NCBI RefSeq assembly: GCF_000621565.1
Contig: NZ_KK211305.1
Span: 134,937 to 198,936, forward strand
DNA from: Butyrivibrio sp. LB2008
GTDB lineage: Bacteria; Bacillota; Clostridia; Lachnospirales; Lachnospiraceae
DNA: 64,000 bases
Reading direction: 5' to 3'
The notes under the pieces were generated by a model. That model was not told the origin of the DNA and did no database searches. It saw only the letters and a list, made by a program, of their open reading frames with translations. The translations under genes were made by a program, and so were the position numbers. Shown piece by piece: positions 44,398 to 52,366 of this stretch; the stretch's first letter is position 1, and the number at the start of each line of letters is the position of its first letter.

Positions 44398-46287
44398 ATG
44401 TGTGGAATAGCAGGACTTATCGGGTTTAAAGGTGACCTTAAGGGAAACATCGGAAAGATGAATGACAGGATGCTTCACAGAGGCCCCGACGACGAAGGAA
44501 TCTATATAAGTGAGAATGGAAAAGTGGCGCTTGGGCACAGGCGCCTTTCTATTGTGGACTTATCAAAAAAAGGTGCCCAGCCCATGATGTCTCATTCGGG
44601 AAGAAAAGTTATCGCCTACAACGGCGAGATATACAATGCATCCGTGGTAAAAGATAAGCTTATCGCGGAGGGAAAAGTTACAGAATTTAACGGCACTTCA
44701 GACACAGAGATCCTTATAGAGGCAATTGATGCCTATGGCATGGAAGAGACTTTGACCATGTGCAAGGGAATGTTTGGAATTGCCGTTTATGATATGGACA
44801 AAAACACCGTTACCTTTGCGCGTGACAGAGTCGGAGAAAAGCCTTTGTACTACGGAAACGTTGGCGGAGCATTTGCATTTGCATCGGATATCGGATGCCT
44901 TCGCGTGATAGACGGCTTTGATAATGAGATAAACACAGAGGTTCTTGATATCTATTTTACAGAAGGATATATTCCCGCGCCCTATACGATTTACAAGGAC
45001 ATTTATAAGCTTGAAGCGGGAAGTATCATGACAGTAAATGTCGACGATCTTTCTTCCGAGACAAAGAGCTATTTCTCTATGACAGAGACTGCCGTAAAGG
45101 GGCAGAGTAATCTTTTCAAGGGAAGTAAAGAAGAAGCGGCTGAAGAACTTGAAAGACTCCTTAAAGAGTCTATAAAAGGACAGATGGTTGCCGATGTTCC
45201 GCTTGGAGCTTTTTTGTCAGCGGGAATAGACAGCAGTACGATCGTTGCACTTATGCAGTCGGTTGCGCCCGGCAAGGTAAGAACATTTACCGTCGGAATG
45301 GAAGATAAGAAGTTCAACGAAGCCGAGCAGGCAGGCGAGATAGCAAGGCACCTGGGAACAATTCATACCGAGGAATATATAACCGAGAAGGATGCCAAAG
45401 AAGTGATACCGCAGCTTTCATTTATGTTCGGTGAGCCTTTTGCGGATTCTTCACAGATTCCGACATATCTTGTTAGCAAGATGACAAGAAAACATGTTAC
45501 CGTATCGCTTTCCGGCGACGGCGGAGATGAGCTTTTTGCCGGATACAGATCCTATGAATCGGTTGAGAGAGTGTGGGGGAAAGTTGGAAAGCTCCCGTAC
45601 TTCATCAGAAAACCCGCATCAGTTCTTATGCTTAACAGCCCTTATTCAAAGAGCGAAGCCGGGATGGCCAAGTCTATGTACATGGGAGCCAAAGGCCCAG
45701 GAGATGTTCACAGGCTGGAGCATGAGGGTGATCCTATTGTAAAAAAGATCGCACTTAAGAACGGAGCAAAATCTCTTTCATACAAATATACCGAGATGGA
45801 TACGAATCTTCTTGCAGATCCGTGTCACAATGCGATGCTCATGGATATGCTTGTTTATCATCCTGATGACATTCTTGTCAAAGTCGACAGGACGGCAATG
45901 GCGGTTTCTCTTGAAACCAGAGTGCCGATGCTGGACAGAGATATACTTGAATTTGCGTGGAGCCTTCCTAGGAACTACTTGAGGGAAGGGAATGTCGGCA
46001 AGCAGGTCCTTCGAAACGTGCTCTATAAGTACGTTCCCAAGGAGATGGTCAACAGGCCGAAAAAAGGTTTTTCGATTCCGATAGACAAATGGCTTCTTGA
46101 TGATAAAATAAGGCAGTGGGCAGAAGCTCTTCTTGATAAAAATAAGATAAGGCAGCAGGGTATACTTGACCCCGATGTTGTCGAGAAGATCTGGACCGAT
46201 TTTACACAGCGCGGAATTTACAGGATACAGATATGGTATATCCTTATGTTCCAGCAGTGGTATGAGAAAGAGTATATGATCAAGTAA
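44398..46287 (+). CDS. AsnB-like glutamine amidotransferase (second of two)
   Basis: ATG 44398 is chosen because the enzyme needs Cys as residue 2 (MCGIAGLIGF) and GGAG (44389-44392) lies five bases upstream; an upstream frame adding 15 residues would bury the catalytic Cys. The 629-residue product has YNGEIYNA in the glutaminase domain and FLSAGIDSS and SLSGDGGDELFAG in the synthetase domain. It is clearly a paralog of 38730-40673 but not a recent copy. Two such enzymes in one unit suggest two carboxylates to be amidated, or one amidation and one amide link between a carboxylate and another amine. Confidence 0.88.
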   Translation: MCGIAGLIGFKGDLKGNIGKMNDRMLHRGPDDEGIYISENGKVALGHRRLSIVDLSKKGAQPMMSHSGRKVIAYNGEIYNASVVKDKLIAEGKVTEFNGTSDTEILIEAIDAYGMEETLTMCKGMFGIAVYDMDKNTVTFARDRVGEKPLYYGNVGGAFAFASDIGCLRVIDGFDNEINTEVLDIYFTEGYIPAPYTIYKDIYKLEAGSIMTVNVDDLSSETKSYFSMTETAVKGQSNLFKGSKEEAAEELERLLKESIKGQMVADVPLGAFLSAGIDSSTIVALMQSVAPGKVRTFTVGMEDKKFNEAEQAGEIARHLGTIHTEEYITEKDAKEVIPQLSFMFGEPFADSSQIPTYLVSKMTRKHVTVSLSGDGGDELFAGYRSYESVERVWGKVGKLPYFIRKPASVLMLNSPYSKSEAGMAKSMYMGAKGPGDVHRLEHEGDPIVKKIALKNGAKSLSYKYTEMDTNLLADPCHNAMLMDMLVYHPDDILVKVDRTAMAVSLETRVPMLDRDILEFAWSLPRNYLREGNVGKQVLRNVLYKYVPKEMVNRPKKGFSIPIDKWLLDDKIRQWAEALLDKNKIRQQGILDPDVVEKIWTDFTQRGIYRIQIWYILMFQQWYEKEYMIK

Positions 46288-46301
46288 TATATATTTAGTG
46301 G

Positions 46302-46320
46302 CAGGCGCCTGTTTTATAAT
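46302..46320 (+). promoter_or_regulatory. Palindrome beside a possible -10 box
   Basis: The perfect palindrome CAGGCGCCTG (46302-46311) is followed after three bases by TATAAT (46315-46320), just in front of the MBOAT gene. No good -35 box is found at the right distance. It could be an operator overlapping a weak promoter for the O-acylation pair. The gap is short and the palindrome might be chance. Confidence 0.3.
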
Positions 46321-46328
46321 AAGGGTGC

Positions 46329-47903
46329 GTGTTATATGAAAGATTTTTTATGGGTATAACTTCGTTTTATTTTCTGTGCTTTTTTGCACTTGTGTTAATT
46401 GCATATTATACGATTCCTCTTTTGTTCAAAAAAAGAGGTCAGTGGGTGGTGCTTTTATTTGCGAGCATCATCTTCTATTTGTTTTCCGTAAATGGAAACT
46501 ATGTGCAGATTGTCTTTCCGCTTGCAGCCTCGTTTACGACATGGGTGCTTTTAAAGCTTTTGGAATGCACAGAAGAAAAAGAGCTTTTAAAAAGAAGGCT
46601 GATACTTGCGGCGGAGCTTGTTGTTCTTCTTGGAATACTTATCGTGTTTAAGTTCTATAAGTTCATAACAGGGGGCGGTATTACACCTCCTACGGGGCTT
46701 TCATTCTATACATTTATTCTTTTGGGATACTTCATTGAAGTTTATAACGGCATCGGAGTAAGAAGGGACAGCCTTCTTGAGACAACTCTCATCGGTATGT
46801 TCTTTCCGCTTGTGGTTCAGGGACCTATTATAAAAACCCGCGAACACAGTGGACAGTTGTTTGAATATCACAAAGCGGATTTTAAGAATCTTACATTCGG
46901 AGCGCAGAGAATGCTCTGGGGCTTCTTTAAGATGCTTGTTATATCGCAGAGACTTCGCACTATAGTTGATGAGATTTATGCCGTTGATGCAGAGTACACG
47001 GGAGCATATATCTGGCTGGGTACTGTGTGTTTTGCGTTTGAATTATATACGAATTTTTCGGGTGGAATAGATATTGTGATCGGTTTGTCCGAGATGCTTG
47101 GAATCATTCTTCCCGAGAACTTTACGACGCCTTTCTTTGCTAAGAACATAAGCGAGTATTGGAGAAGATGGCATGCTACGCTCGGAATCTGGATGAAGGA
47201 CAATGTCTTTTATCCGCTTCTTAGAACCAAGATGATAATGGGGCTTGGAAAGAAGCTTAAGAAAGTCTGTGGTAAAAAGAAAGGTAAGCAGCTCACTACT
47301 TATGTTGCAATGTTCATCTTATGGTTTTCTGTAGGTTTATGGCACGGAGGAGAGGCAACTTTTGTTATCGGTTCAGGTCTTTTGCACTGGGCATATATCG
47401 TGCTCGGAGAAGTGACACTTCCGTTCTTTACATGGATTTTTGAAAAGAAGATGCACATCAATCTGCAGAGTAAATTTGCAAACGGATTCAGGGTTGTGAG
47501 AACATTTTTCTTTGTATGCATCGGAGATCTGTTCTTTAGATCAAAGAGTATTCCGCATGCGCTTGGATTGCTTAAAAGAAGCGTGAGTGCGTTTAATCCG
47601 CAGATCTTTATTGACGGTAGCTTGTTGAATCTCGGACTTAGTATTTACGAGTGGGGAGTGCTTCTTGTATCACTTGCGGTGCTCATTACGGTTTCAACTA
47701 TTCAGTACAGAATGGAGCTATCGCGTGACGGTAAGATTACAGGCAGCAGATTTGAAGGATATTCAAACTTAAGGGAGTATATTGCGTCCAAGAAGCTTGT
47801 GATCAGATGGCTTGTATATTTTGCACTGTTTTTCACAGTACTTTTACTTGCCGAGTACGGACCGGGATTTAATCCTGCGGATTCGATATATGATGATTTT
47901 TAA
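46329..47903 (+). CDS. MBOAT family O-acyltransferase (AlgI/DltB-like)
   Basis: The 524-residue polytopic membrane protein has the MBOAT signature YWRRWHATLGIWMKDNVFYPL and the conserved His (about residue 339) in GLWHGGEATF. MBOAT proteins pass acyl groups through the membrane to sugars or teichoic acids. GTG 46329 is the upstream start (AAGGG nearby); ATG 46350 is possible but lacks a ribosome site. The SGNH-like protein encoded next is the usual partner, so the pair should O-acetylate or otherwise acylate the exported polysaccharide. Confidence 0.9.
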   Translation: MLYERFFMGITSFYFLCFFALVLIAYYTIPLLFKKRGQWVVLLFASIIFYLFSVNGNYVQIVFPLAASFTTWVLLKLLECTEEKELLKRRLILAAELVVLLGILIVFKFYKFITGGGITPPTGLSFYTFILLGYFIEVYNGIGVRRDSLLETTLIGMFFPLVVQGPIIKTREHSGQLFEYHKADFKNLTFGAQRMLWGFFKMLVISQRLRTIVDEIYAVDAEYTGAYIWLGTVCFAFELYTNFSGGIDIVIGLSEMLGIILPENFTTPFFAKNISEYWRRWHATLGIWMKDNVFYPLLRTKMIMGLGKKLKKVCGKKKGKQLTTYVAMFILWFSVGLWHGGEATFVIGSGLLHWAYIVLGEVTLPFFTWIFEKKMHINLQSKFANGFRVVRTFFFVCIGDLFFRSKSIPHALGLLKRSVSAFNPQIFIDGSLLNLGLSIYEWGVLLVSLAVLITVSTIQYRMELSRDGKITGSRFEGYSNLREYIASKKLVIRWLVYFALFFTVLLLAEYGPGFNPADSIYDDF

Positions 47904-47974
47904 TATATGTGGTAGGGAATGTACCACGGCAGAAGTGTCGGTTATTGGTTTATAAGGATTTCAGATAAAAAACT

Positions 47975-49183
47975 ATGAGTAAGAAACAGATATTTAAGAT
48001 AATAATTTTCATAGTGGCGGTTATGTGGCTTATCCCTCATATCACTTACTGTATCAGAACCCCCAGTGATGCGAAGGATAGGTTTGTCGGTTTTTATGCG
48101 GAAAAAAAGAATACGATAGATGCTGTTGTTATCGGTTCAAGTCCTGTTCCTTATTGTATTGCTACACCGAGGATTTACGGCGATATGGAGATAACCATGT
48201 ATCCTCTTTCTACAAACATGCAAAGACCGGTTGCAGCAAAGTATCTTGTGGAAGAGGCTCTTAAGACGCAGGATCCGGATCTTTTTATCTTTGAGATGAA
48301 GATGTGGCAGGCAGAGGATGAGCAACTTATAAATGCAGATAAAGATAAGAACATGGGGCACACAAGGGAAGTTACGGATAACATGAAGTATTCTCTTAAC
48401 AGGATTCGCGCCATCAATGCGATGGTAGATGAAGATTATGCAGATGATGCAGAAGATTCTGAGAATGATGAAGATAATGCAGAGAATGCTGAGAGTGACG
48501 ATGGCGGCAAAGTTAATGAGGATATGAAACGCATTAACTTTTACTTTGATATTTTTAAGTATCATTCAAATTGGAAGACGCTTGTAATGTGGAGCCAGCT
48601 ACGTGCGTTTTTTTATGAGTATCCTGATGATCTGAAAGGTTTTACGCCTTCCGATGAAGTAGGACCTGCTGAAAAAGGAAATTTCAGCAGCGTTACGGAC
48701 GTAGAGAAGATGCCCCCGGAGCAGGAAGAGTATTTGGCGGATCTTATTTCATGTCTAAAGAAGCATAATAAGGATGCGCTCTTTATTATTACTCCTTTTA
48801 CCGTAAGTGAAGAGGAGCAGAAGAAAATCAATTATATCGGTGAGTATGTAACCGAAAGAGGATACAAGTTCCTCGATATGAACAAGCATCTTGATGAAAT
48901 CGGCTTTGATGAGACTACCGATTACAAAGACGGCGGAACTCATGTGAATATCGTCGGCGCCGATAAAGTGACGGTTTGGTTTGAAGATTACTTGTCAGAG
49001 AACTATGTTAAGACAGGCAAACTTGGCAAACATGACAGAAGACACGGCCGCAATTACAATTCCTGGAAGAAGTCTTACGACCTTTGGATGGAAGAACTCT
49101 CCCGCAGCGAAGATAAGATCCGTGAACGAATCGCGAACGGAGATTATTGGAAATCGGAAGTAAATGACGACGCGGAAGAATGA
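47975..49183 (+). CDS. Membrane-anchored SGNH-like partner of the MBOAT
   Basis: The 402-residue protein has one N-terminal membrane helix (about residues 8-25) and an outer domain with GSS (54-56) as the nucleophile motif and DGGTHVN (Asp319, His323) as the rest of the triad, in the AlgJ/AlgX/DltD manner. A strongly acidic low-complexity stretch (about residues 152-178, almost only Asp, Glu, Ala, Ser, Asn) interrupts the domain. The upstream spacer contains a 6-bp hairpin (47910-47928) without U-tract. It is the last gene before the strong terminator. It probably completes acyl transfer outside the cell. Confidence 0.8.
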   Translation: MSKKQIFKIIIFIVAVMWLIPHITYCIRTPSDAKDRFVGFYAEKKNTIDAVVIGSSPVPYCIATPRIYGDMEITMYPLSTNMQRPVAAKYLVEEALKTQDPDLFIFEMKMWQAEDEQLINADKDKNMGHTREVTDNMKYSLNRIRAINAMVDEDYADDAEDSENDEDNAENAESDDGGKVNEDMKRINFYFDIFKYHSNWKTLVMWSQLRAFFYEYPDDLKGFTPSDEVGPAEKGNFSSVTDVEKMPPEQEEYLADLISCLKKHNKDALFIITPFTVSEEEQKKINYIGEYVTERGYKFLDMNKHLDEIGFDETTDYKDGGTHVNIVGADKVTVWFEDYLSENYVKTGKLGKHDRRHGRNYNSWKKSYDLWMEELSRSEDKIRERIANGDYWKSEVNDDAEE

Positions 49184-49244
49184 TAGTGTAATTGTAACCG
49201 TTATACACTGAACGAAAGATGCAAAAAATGAATACAATGAAAAA

Positions 49245-49287
49245 TTACGTCCCTCTCAGACAGACCGAAAGGGACGTAACTTTTTTT
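49245..49287 (+). terminator. Strong intrinsic terminator ending the first unit
   Basis: TTACGTCCCT (49245-49254) pairs perfectly with AGGGACGTAA (49270-49279) around a 15-base loop, and seven T follow at 49281-49287. On the other strand the stem is followed by a run of five T, so it can stop transcription from both sides. It lies 62 bases after the SGNH gene stop and closes the + strand unit begun near 2453; it would also stop read-through from the - strand RNA candidate. Confidence 0.9.
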
Positions 49288-49336
49288 ATGCTATATACAA
49301 CATTATTTTTTGTATCTATATGATTTGGTAAATGTC

Positions 49337-49402
49337 AAAAAAGAAAAAGAAGCGGGTACCCCGTCTGGGCAATAGCCGTACGGTAACAAACTCGCTTCTA
49401 GT
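49337..49402 (-). ncRNA. Candidate small structured RNA with own promoter and terminator
   Basis: On the - strand a GC-richer segment in an AT-rich spacer begins about seven bases after a good -10 box. The outer stem pairs 49390-49399 with 49348-49357 (ten positions, one A-C mismatch in the - strand RNA that is a G-U pair in the + strand RNA). Inside, 61-64/80-83 (offset 49300) and 68-70/75-77 form further helices. The outer stem is directly followed on the - strand by TTTTTCTTTTTT, an intrinsic terminator. No protein frame is present. The product would be ~65 nt. I cannot match it to a known RNA family, and the strand call rests on promoter and U-tract. Confidence 0.55.
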
Positions 49403-49408
49403 AAGCAT

Positions 49409-49437
49409 AGTATAGTGTATTGATATTAAAATGTAAA
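49409..49437 (-). promoter_or_regulatory. Promoter for the - strand RNA candidate
   Basis: Read on the - strand, TTTACA (49437-49432) and TATACT (49414-49409) are exactly 17 bases apart, near the housekeeping consensus. Transcription would begin near 49402, at the foot of the structured segment. It stands back to back with the + strand promoter at 49480-49508. Confidence 0.6.
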
Positions 49438-49479
49438 GAAAAATATTAGTCGATTCCTTGATTAGGTATCCATAGATGT

Positions 49480-49508
49480 TTGAGTATATACACATTCTGG
49501 GTTATAAT
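49480..49508 (+). promoter_or_regulatory. Promoter region of the second + strand unit
   Basis: TTGAGT (49480-49485) and TATAAT (49503-49508) are 17 bases apart. A second candidate with an extended -10, TGCTATACT (49534-49542), lies downstream. Both would feed the GT11 gene at 49565, which has a GGAGG site at 49556-49560. As the terminator at 49245-49287 separates it from the preceding unit, one of these is probably the main promoter of the second unit. Confidence 0.6.
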
Positions 49509-49564
49509 AATGTAGTGTATGCAATAAATTAGATGCTATACTGGGGACTTCATTCGGAGGGTGT

Positions 49565-50437
49565 ATGATTATCATTCAACTTAAGGGCGGTCTGGGTAAC
49601 CAGATGTTCCAATATGCGCTGTATACGGCACTGAAAAACAGAGGCAAGACCGTAAAGATTGATGATGAGACGGGATTTGTAAATGACAAACTCAGAGTTC
49701 CGGTTCTTTCGGGATATGGCATAAAGTATGATAAGGCAACAAAAGAAGAGATTGTCGCGCTTACGGATTCCAAGATGGATATTTTCAGCCGTATCAGAAG
49801 AAAACTTACAGGCAGAAAAACTTTTAGGATAGATGAAGTGTCGGGTAGGTTCGATCCCAAGATACTTGAACTTGAAGATGCTTATCTTGTGGGATATTGG
49901 CAGAGTGATAAATATTTTGCAGAAGAGAATGATATCAGGGATATCAGACATGCTTTTGAGAAGAGACCTCAGGAACTTATGAACGACGCAGTAAGCTGGT
50001 CTGTGCTTCAGCAGATTGAGTGCTGTGAATCAGTCAGCCTGCATGTTAGAAGAACCGATTATATTGATGCGGAGCACAAGCCGGTTCATAATCTGTGCTC
50101 TGAAAAGTATTACAAAGATGCGATAAATAAGATTATCAAGGAATATCCCAACGCGGTATTCTTTATCTTTACCGATGATAAGAAGTGGTGCAAAGAGCAC
50201 TTCAAGGGGCCTAATTTCAATGTTGTTGAACTTGAAGAGGGTGAAGGCACCGATATAGCCGAGATGATGCTTATGAGCAGGTGCAAACATCACATTATAG
50301 CAAACAGCTCTTTCAGTTGGTGGGCTGCGTGGCTTAACGATGCACCTGATAAGATCATACTTGCTCCGTCCAAGTGGATAAACAATAAAGATATGGACGA
50401 TGTCTACACGGACAGAATGACAAAGATTGCAATTTAA
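49565..50437 (+). CDS. GT11 family glycosyltransferase (fucosyltransferase-like)
   Basis: The 290-residue protein starts with the family signature GGLGNQMFQYA and carries HVRRTDY (His160) and ANSSFSWWAAWLN, the three motifs of GT11 alpha-1,2-fucosyltransferases. Length is typical and no membrane segment is seen. It is the first gene of the second unit. GT11 enzymes use GDP-fucose, but no GDP-fucose genes are in the window, and other donors are used by some members, so the sugar is uncertain. Two relatives follow at 52367 and 61103. Confidence 0.92.
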   Translation: MIIIQLKGGLGNQMFQYALYTALKNRGKTVKIDDETGFVNDKLRVPVLSGYGIKYDKATKEEIVALTDSKMDIFSRIRRKLTGRKTFRIDEVSGRFDPKILELEDAYLVGYWQSDKYFAEENDIRDIRHAFEKRPQELMNDAVSWSVLQQIECCESVSLHVRRTDYIDAEHKPVHNLCSEKYYKDAINKIIKEYPNAVFFIFTDDKKWCKEHFKGPNFNVVELEEGEGTDIAEMMLMSRCKHHIIANSSFSWWAAWLNDAPDKIILAPSKWINNKDMDDVYTDRMTKIAI

Positions 50438-50474
50438 ATAATACAAAAGAGGAATACAAGAAAACGTACAGATT

Positions 50475-52274
50475 ATGAGTAATACCGATAATAAAAAAGT
50501 CAGTTTATTTTCAAAACTCAGATATATATTTGATAGAAAGCAGAAGGGACAGTTGGTTGTATTGGCTGTCCTTATACTCATTGGGGGTATTTTTGAGACA
50601 TTCAGTGTTTCTATGATGATTCCCGTTATGACGGGAATTCTGGACCCGAACGCTATGCAGGATGTTATTGAGAAATACAGTGCGCTAAAGCGTATTGTGA
50701 AATTCTTTAATCTCGGTGTCGATGCTGAATTTGCTAAAAAACTTGCCGTAGCAATGATTATTTTGTTTTTTGTAAAGAATGTATATCAGATATTTCTTAT
50801 TCACAGACAGAATACATTTATAACACGTGCCAGAAATGACATGATCAGCAGGGTTATGAGAGAGTTCCTTAACAGACCGTACGAGGACTATCTCGGAGCT
50901 GATATTCCCACTGTTTTCAGAATAACAGACAGTGATATCCCAAGAACATTTACATTAATGTTGTCGCTTTTATCACTTGCAACAGAGCTGATCGTTTCTA
51001 TAGGGTTGGGTGCAGTAATCCTGATTATGCAACCGATGATGACGATTATTTGCGTAATTGTTTTTATTCTTTTGACACTATTCAATAGCAAGTTGCTTAA
51101 GCCAAGGCTTAATAAGATTGGAAAAGAGAATCAGGAGACACAGTCCAGGATTGCCAAATGGAGACTTCAGGCAATATACGGACTTAAGGATGTAAAAGTA
51201 CTTAACAGACAGGATTTCTTTATAAGAAATTATTATGAATCCGGAAAAGTCGGTGCAGATCTTGCAAGAGACTATGCCGTTATGAACAATATTCCCAGAA
51301 TTCTTATAGAGACTATATTTGTGACGGTTATTTTGGTATATGTATTATTTTCAATGTTAACAAGCGGAAATACAAAAGATGTGCTTGCGCAGTTGACTGC
51401 AATCGGACTGGCTGCTGTCAGGATTATGCCTGCCGTAAACAGGATAAACACATATCTTGCAGAGATTGCCTACAACCAGTACAGCCTTGATTTTGTATAT
51501 AACAATCTCACGGATTCAATGAAGACGGATAAGGCGATGAGAGCGGAGAGAGCTGCAATCGCAGGTCCCGAGCTTCATTTGGAAAAAGAGATTGAGATAA
51601 AAGATATCACTTTTGCTTATCCGGACGCTGAGACAAATATATTTACCGGAGCAAATATGGTTGTTCCTAAGGGAAAATCAGTCGGTATCATAGGACCTTC
51701 GGGTGCCGGTAAATCAACTGTTGTGGATATTATCCTCGGCCTTTTGCATGTGCAGAGCGGTGAGATTCTCTGCGACGGAAGCAATATATTCAGTAATTAC
51801 GATTCATGGCTTGCGCAGATAGGTTATATTCCTCAGACAATCTACATGGTTGATGAGTCTATAAGAGAGAACATTGCATTCGGTATAGATGCAGACAAGA
51901 TTGATGAGGACAGAATCTGGGAAGTTATGGAAGAAGCCCAGCTTGCTGACTTTGTTAAGAGCCTTCCCGAAGGACTAGATACGAAGATTGGTGACAGAGG
52001 TGTGAGACTTTCAGGCGGACAGAGACAGCGTATAGGAATAGCGAGAGCTCTTTATCATAATCCCGAGATACTTGTGTTTGACGAAGCTACAAGTGCTCTT
52101 GATAATGAGACAGAGGCAGCAGTTATGGAGGCTGTCAACAGCTTCCACGGCAAGAAGACAATGATCATCATAGCTCACAGGCTCAATACTATTGAGAACT
52201 GCGACATAATCTATGAGGTCAAGGACGAGAAGATCACGCAGACTACTCTCGAGGGCAGAAACGTTATTCACTGA
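50475..52274 (+). CDS. PglK-like ABC flippase (second copy)
   Basis: The 599-residue half-transporter has about six N-terminal membrane helices and an ATPase domain with Walker A GPSGAGKST, LSGGQRQR, LVFDEATSALD and an H-loop in IIAHRL. It is a paralog of 9980-11743 with the same layout (compare IGGIFETFSVSMMIPVM with VGGMLEAIGIALILPIL). A second flippase in the second unit suggests a different lipid-linked cargo. The start ATG 50475 lies 37 bases after the GT11 gene with only a loose ribosome site. Confidence 0.85.
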   Translation: MSNTDNKKVSLFSKLRYIFDRKQKGQLVVLAVLILIGGIFETFSVSMMIPVMTGILDPNAMQDVIEKYSALKRIVKFFNLGVDAEFAKKLAVAMIILFFVKNVYQIFLIHRQNTFITRARNDMISRVMREFLNRPYEDYLGADIPTVFRITDSDIPRTFTLMLSLLSLATELIVSIGLGAVILIMQPMMTIICVIVFILLTLFNSKLLKPRLNKIGKENQETQSRIAKWRLQAIYGLKDVKVLNRQDFFIRNYYESGKVGADLARDYAVMNNIPRILIETIFVTVILVYVLFSMLTSGNTKDVLAQLTAIGLAAVRIMPAVNRINTYLAEIAYNQYSLDFVYNNLTDSMKTDKAMRAERAAIAGPELHLEKEIEIKDITFAYPDAETNIFTGANMVVPKGKSVGIIGPSGAGKSTVVDIILGLLHVQSGEILCDGSNIFSNYDSWLAQIGYIPQTIYMVDESIRENIAFGIDADKIDEDRIWEVMEEAQLADFVKSLPEGLDTKIGDRGVRLSGGQRQRIGIARALYHNPEILVFDEATSALDNETEAAVMEAVNSFHGKKTMIIIAHRLNTIENCDIIYEVKDEKITQTTLEGRNVIH

Positions 52275-52366
52275 CGCTGTGCAGGGATGTGCGGTTTACA
52301 GAACGGCGAATATTAGTTTTGCAATACCGCCCTCGAAATGCTTTCTTCTCAGAAGGAAAAGATAAT

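Noticed and set aside
38730..46287. Treating the two AsnB genes as plain asparagine synthetases for amino acid supply
   Set aside because: Both sit among glycosyltransferases, a carrier protein and an FkbH-like gene, so a role in sugar or acyl amidation is far more likely.
47910..47928. Hairpin GTGGTA/TACCAC before the SGNH gene as a terminator
   Set aside because: Six-base stem without a following T-run; not enough for an intrinsic terminator.
49348..49399. Reading the structured spacer as a + strand riboswitch for the GT11 unit
   Set aside because: The + strand promoter for that gene lies downstream of the element, so the element would not be in its leader; the U-tract and promoter fit the - strand. 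The G-U pair on the + strand leaves some doubt.
52289..52366. Upstream extension of the divergent GT11-like gene
   Set aside because: Arg-rich residues with no family match, and a better ribosome site is found before ATG 52367.
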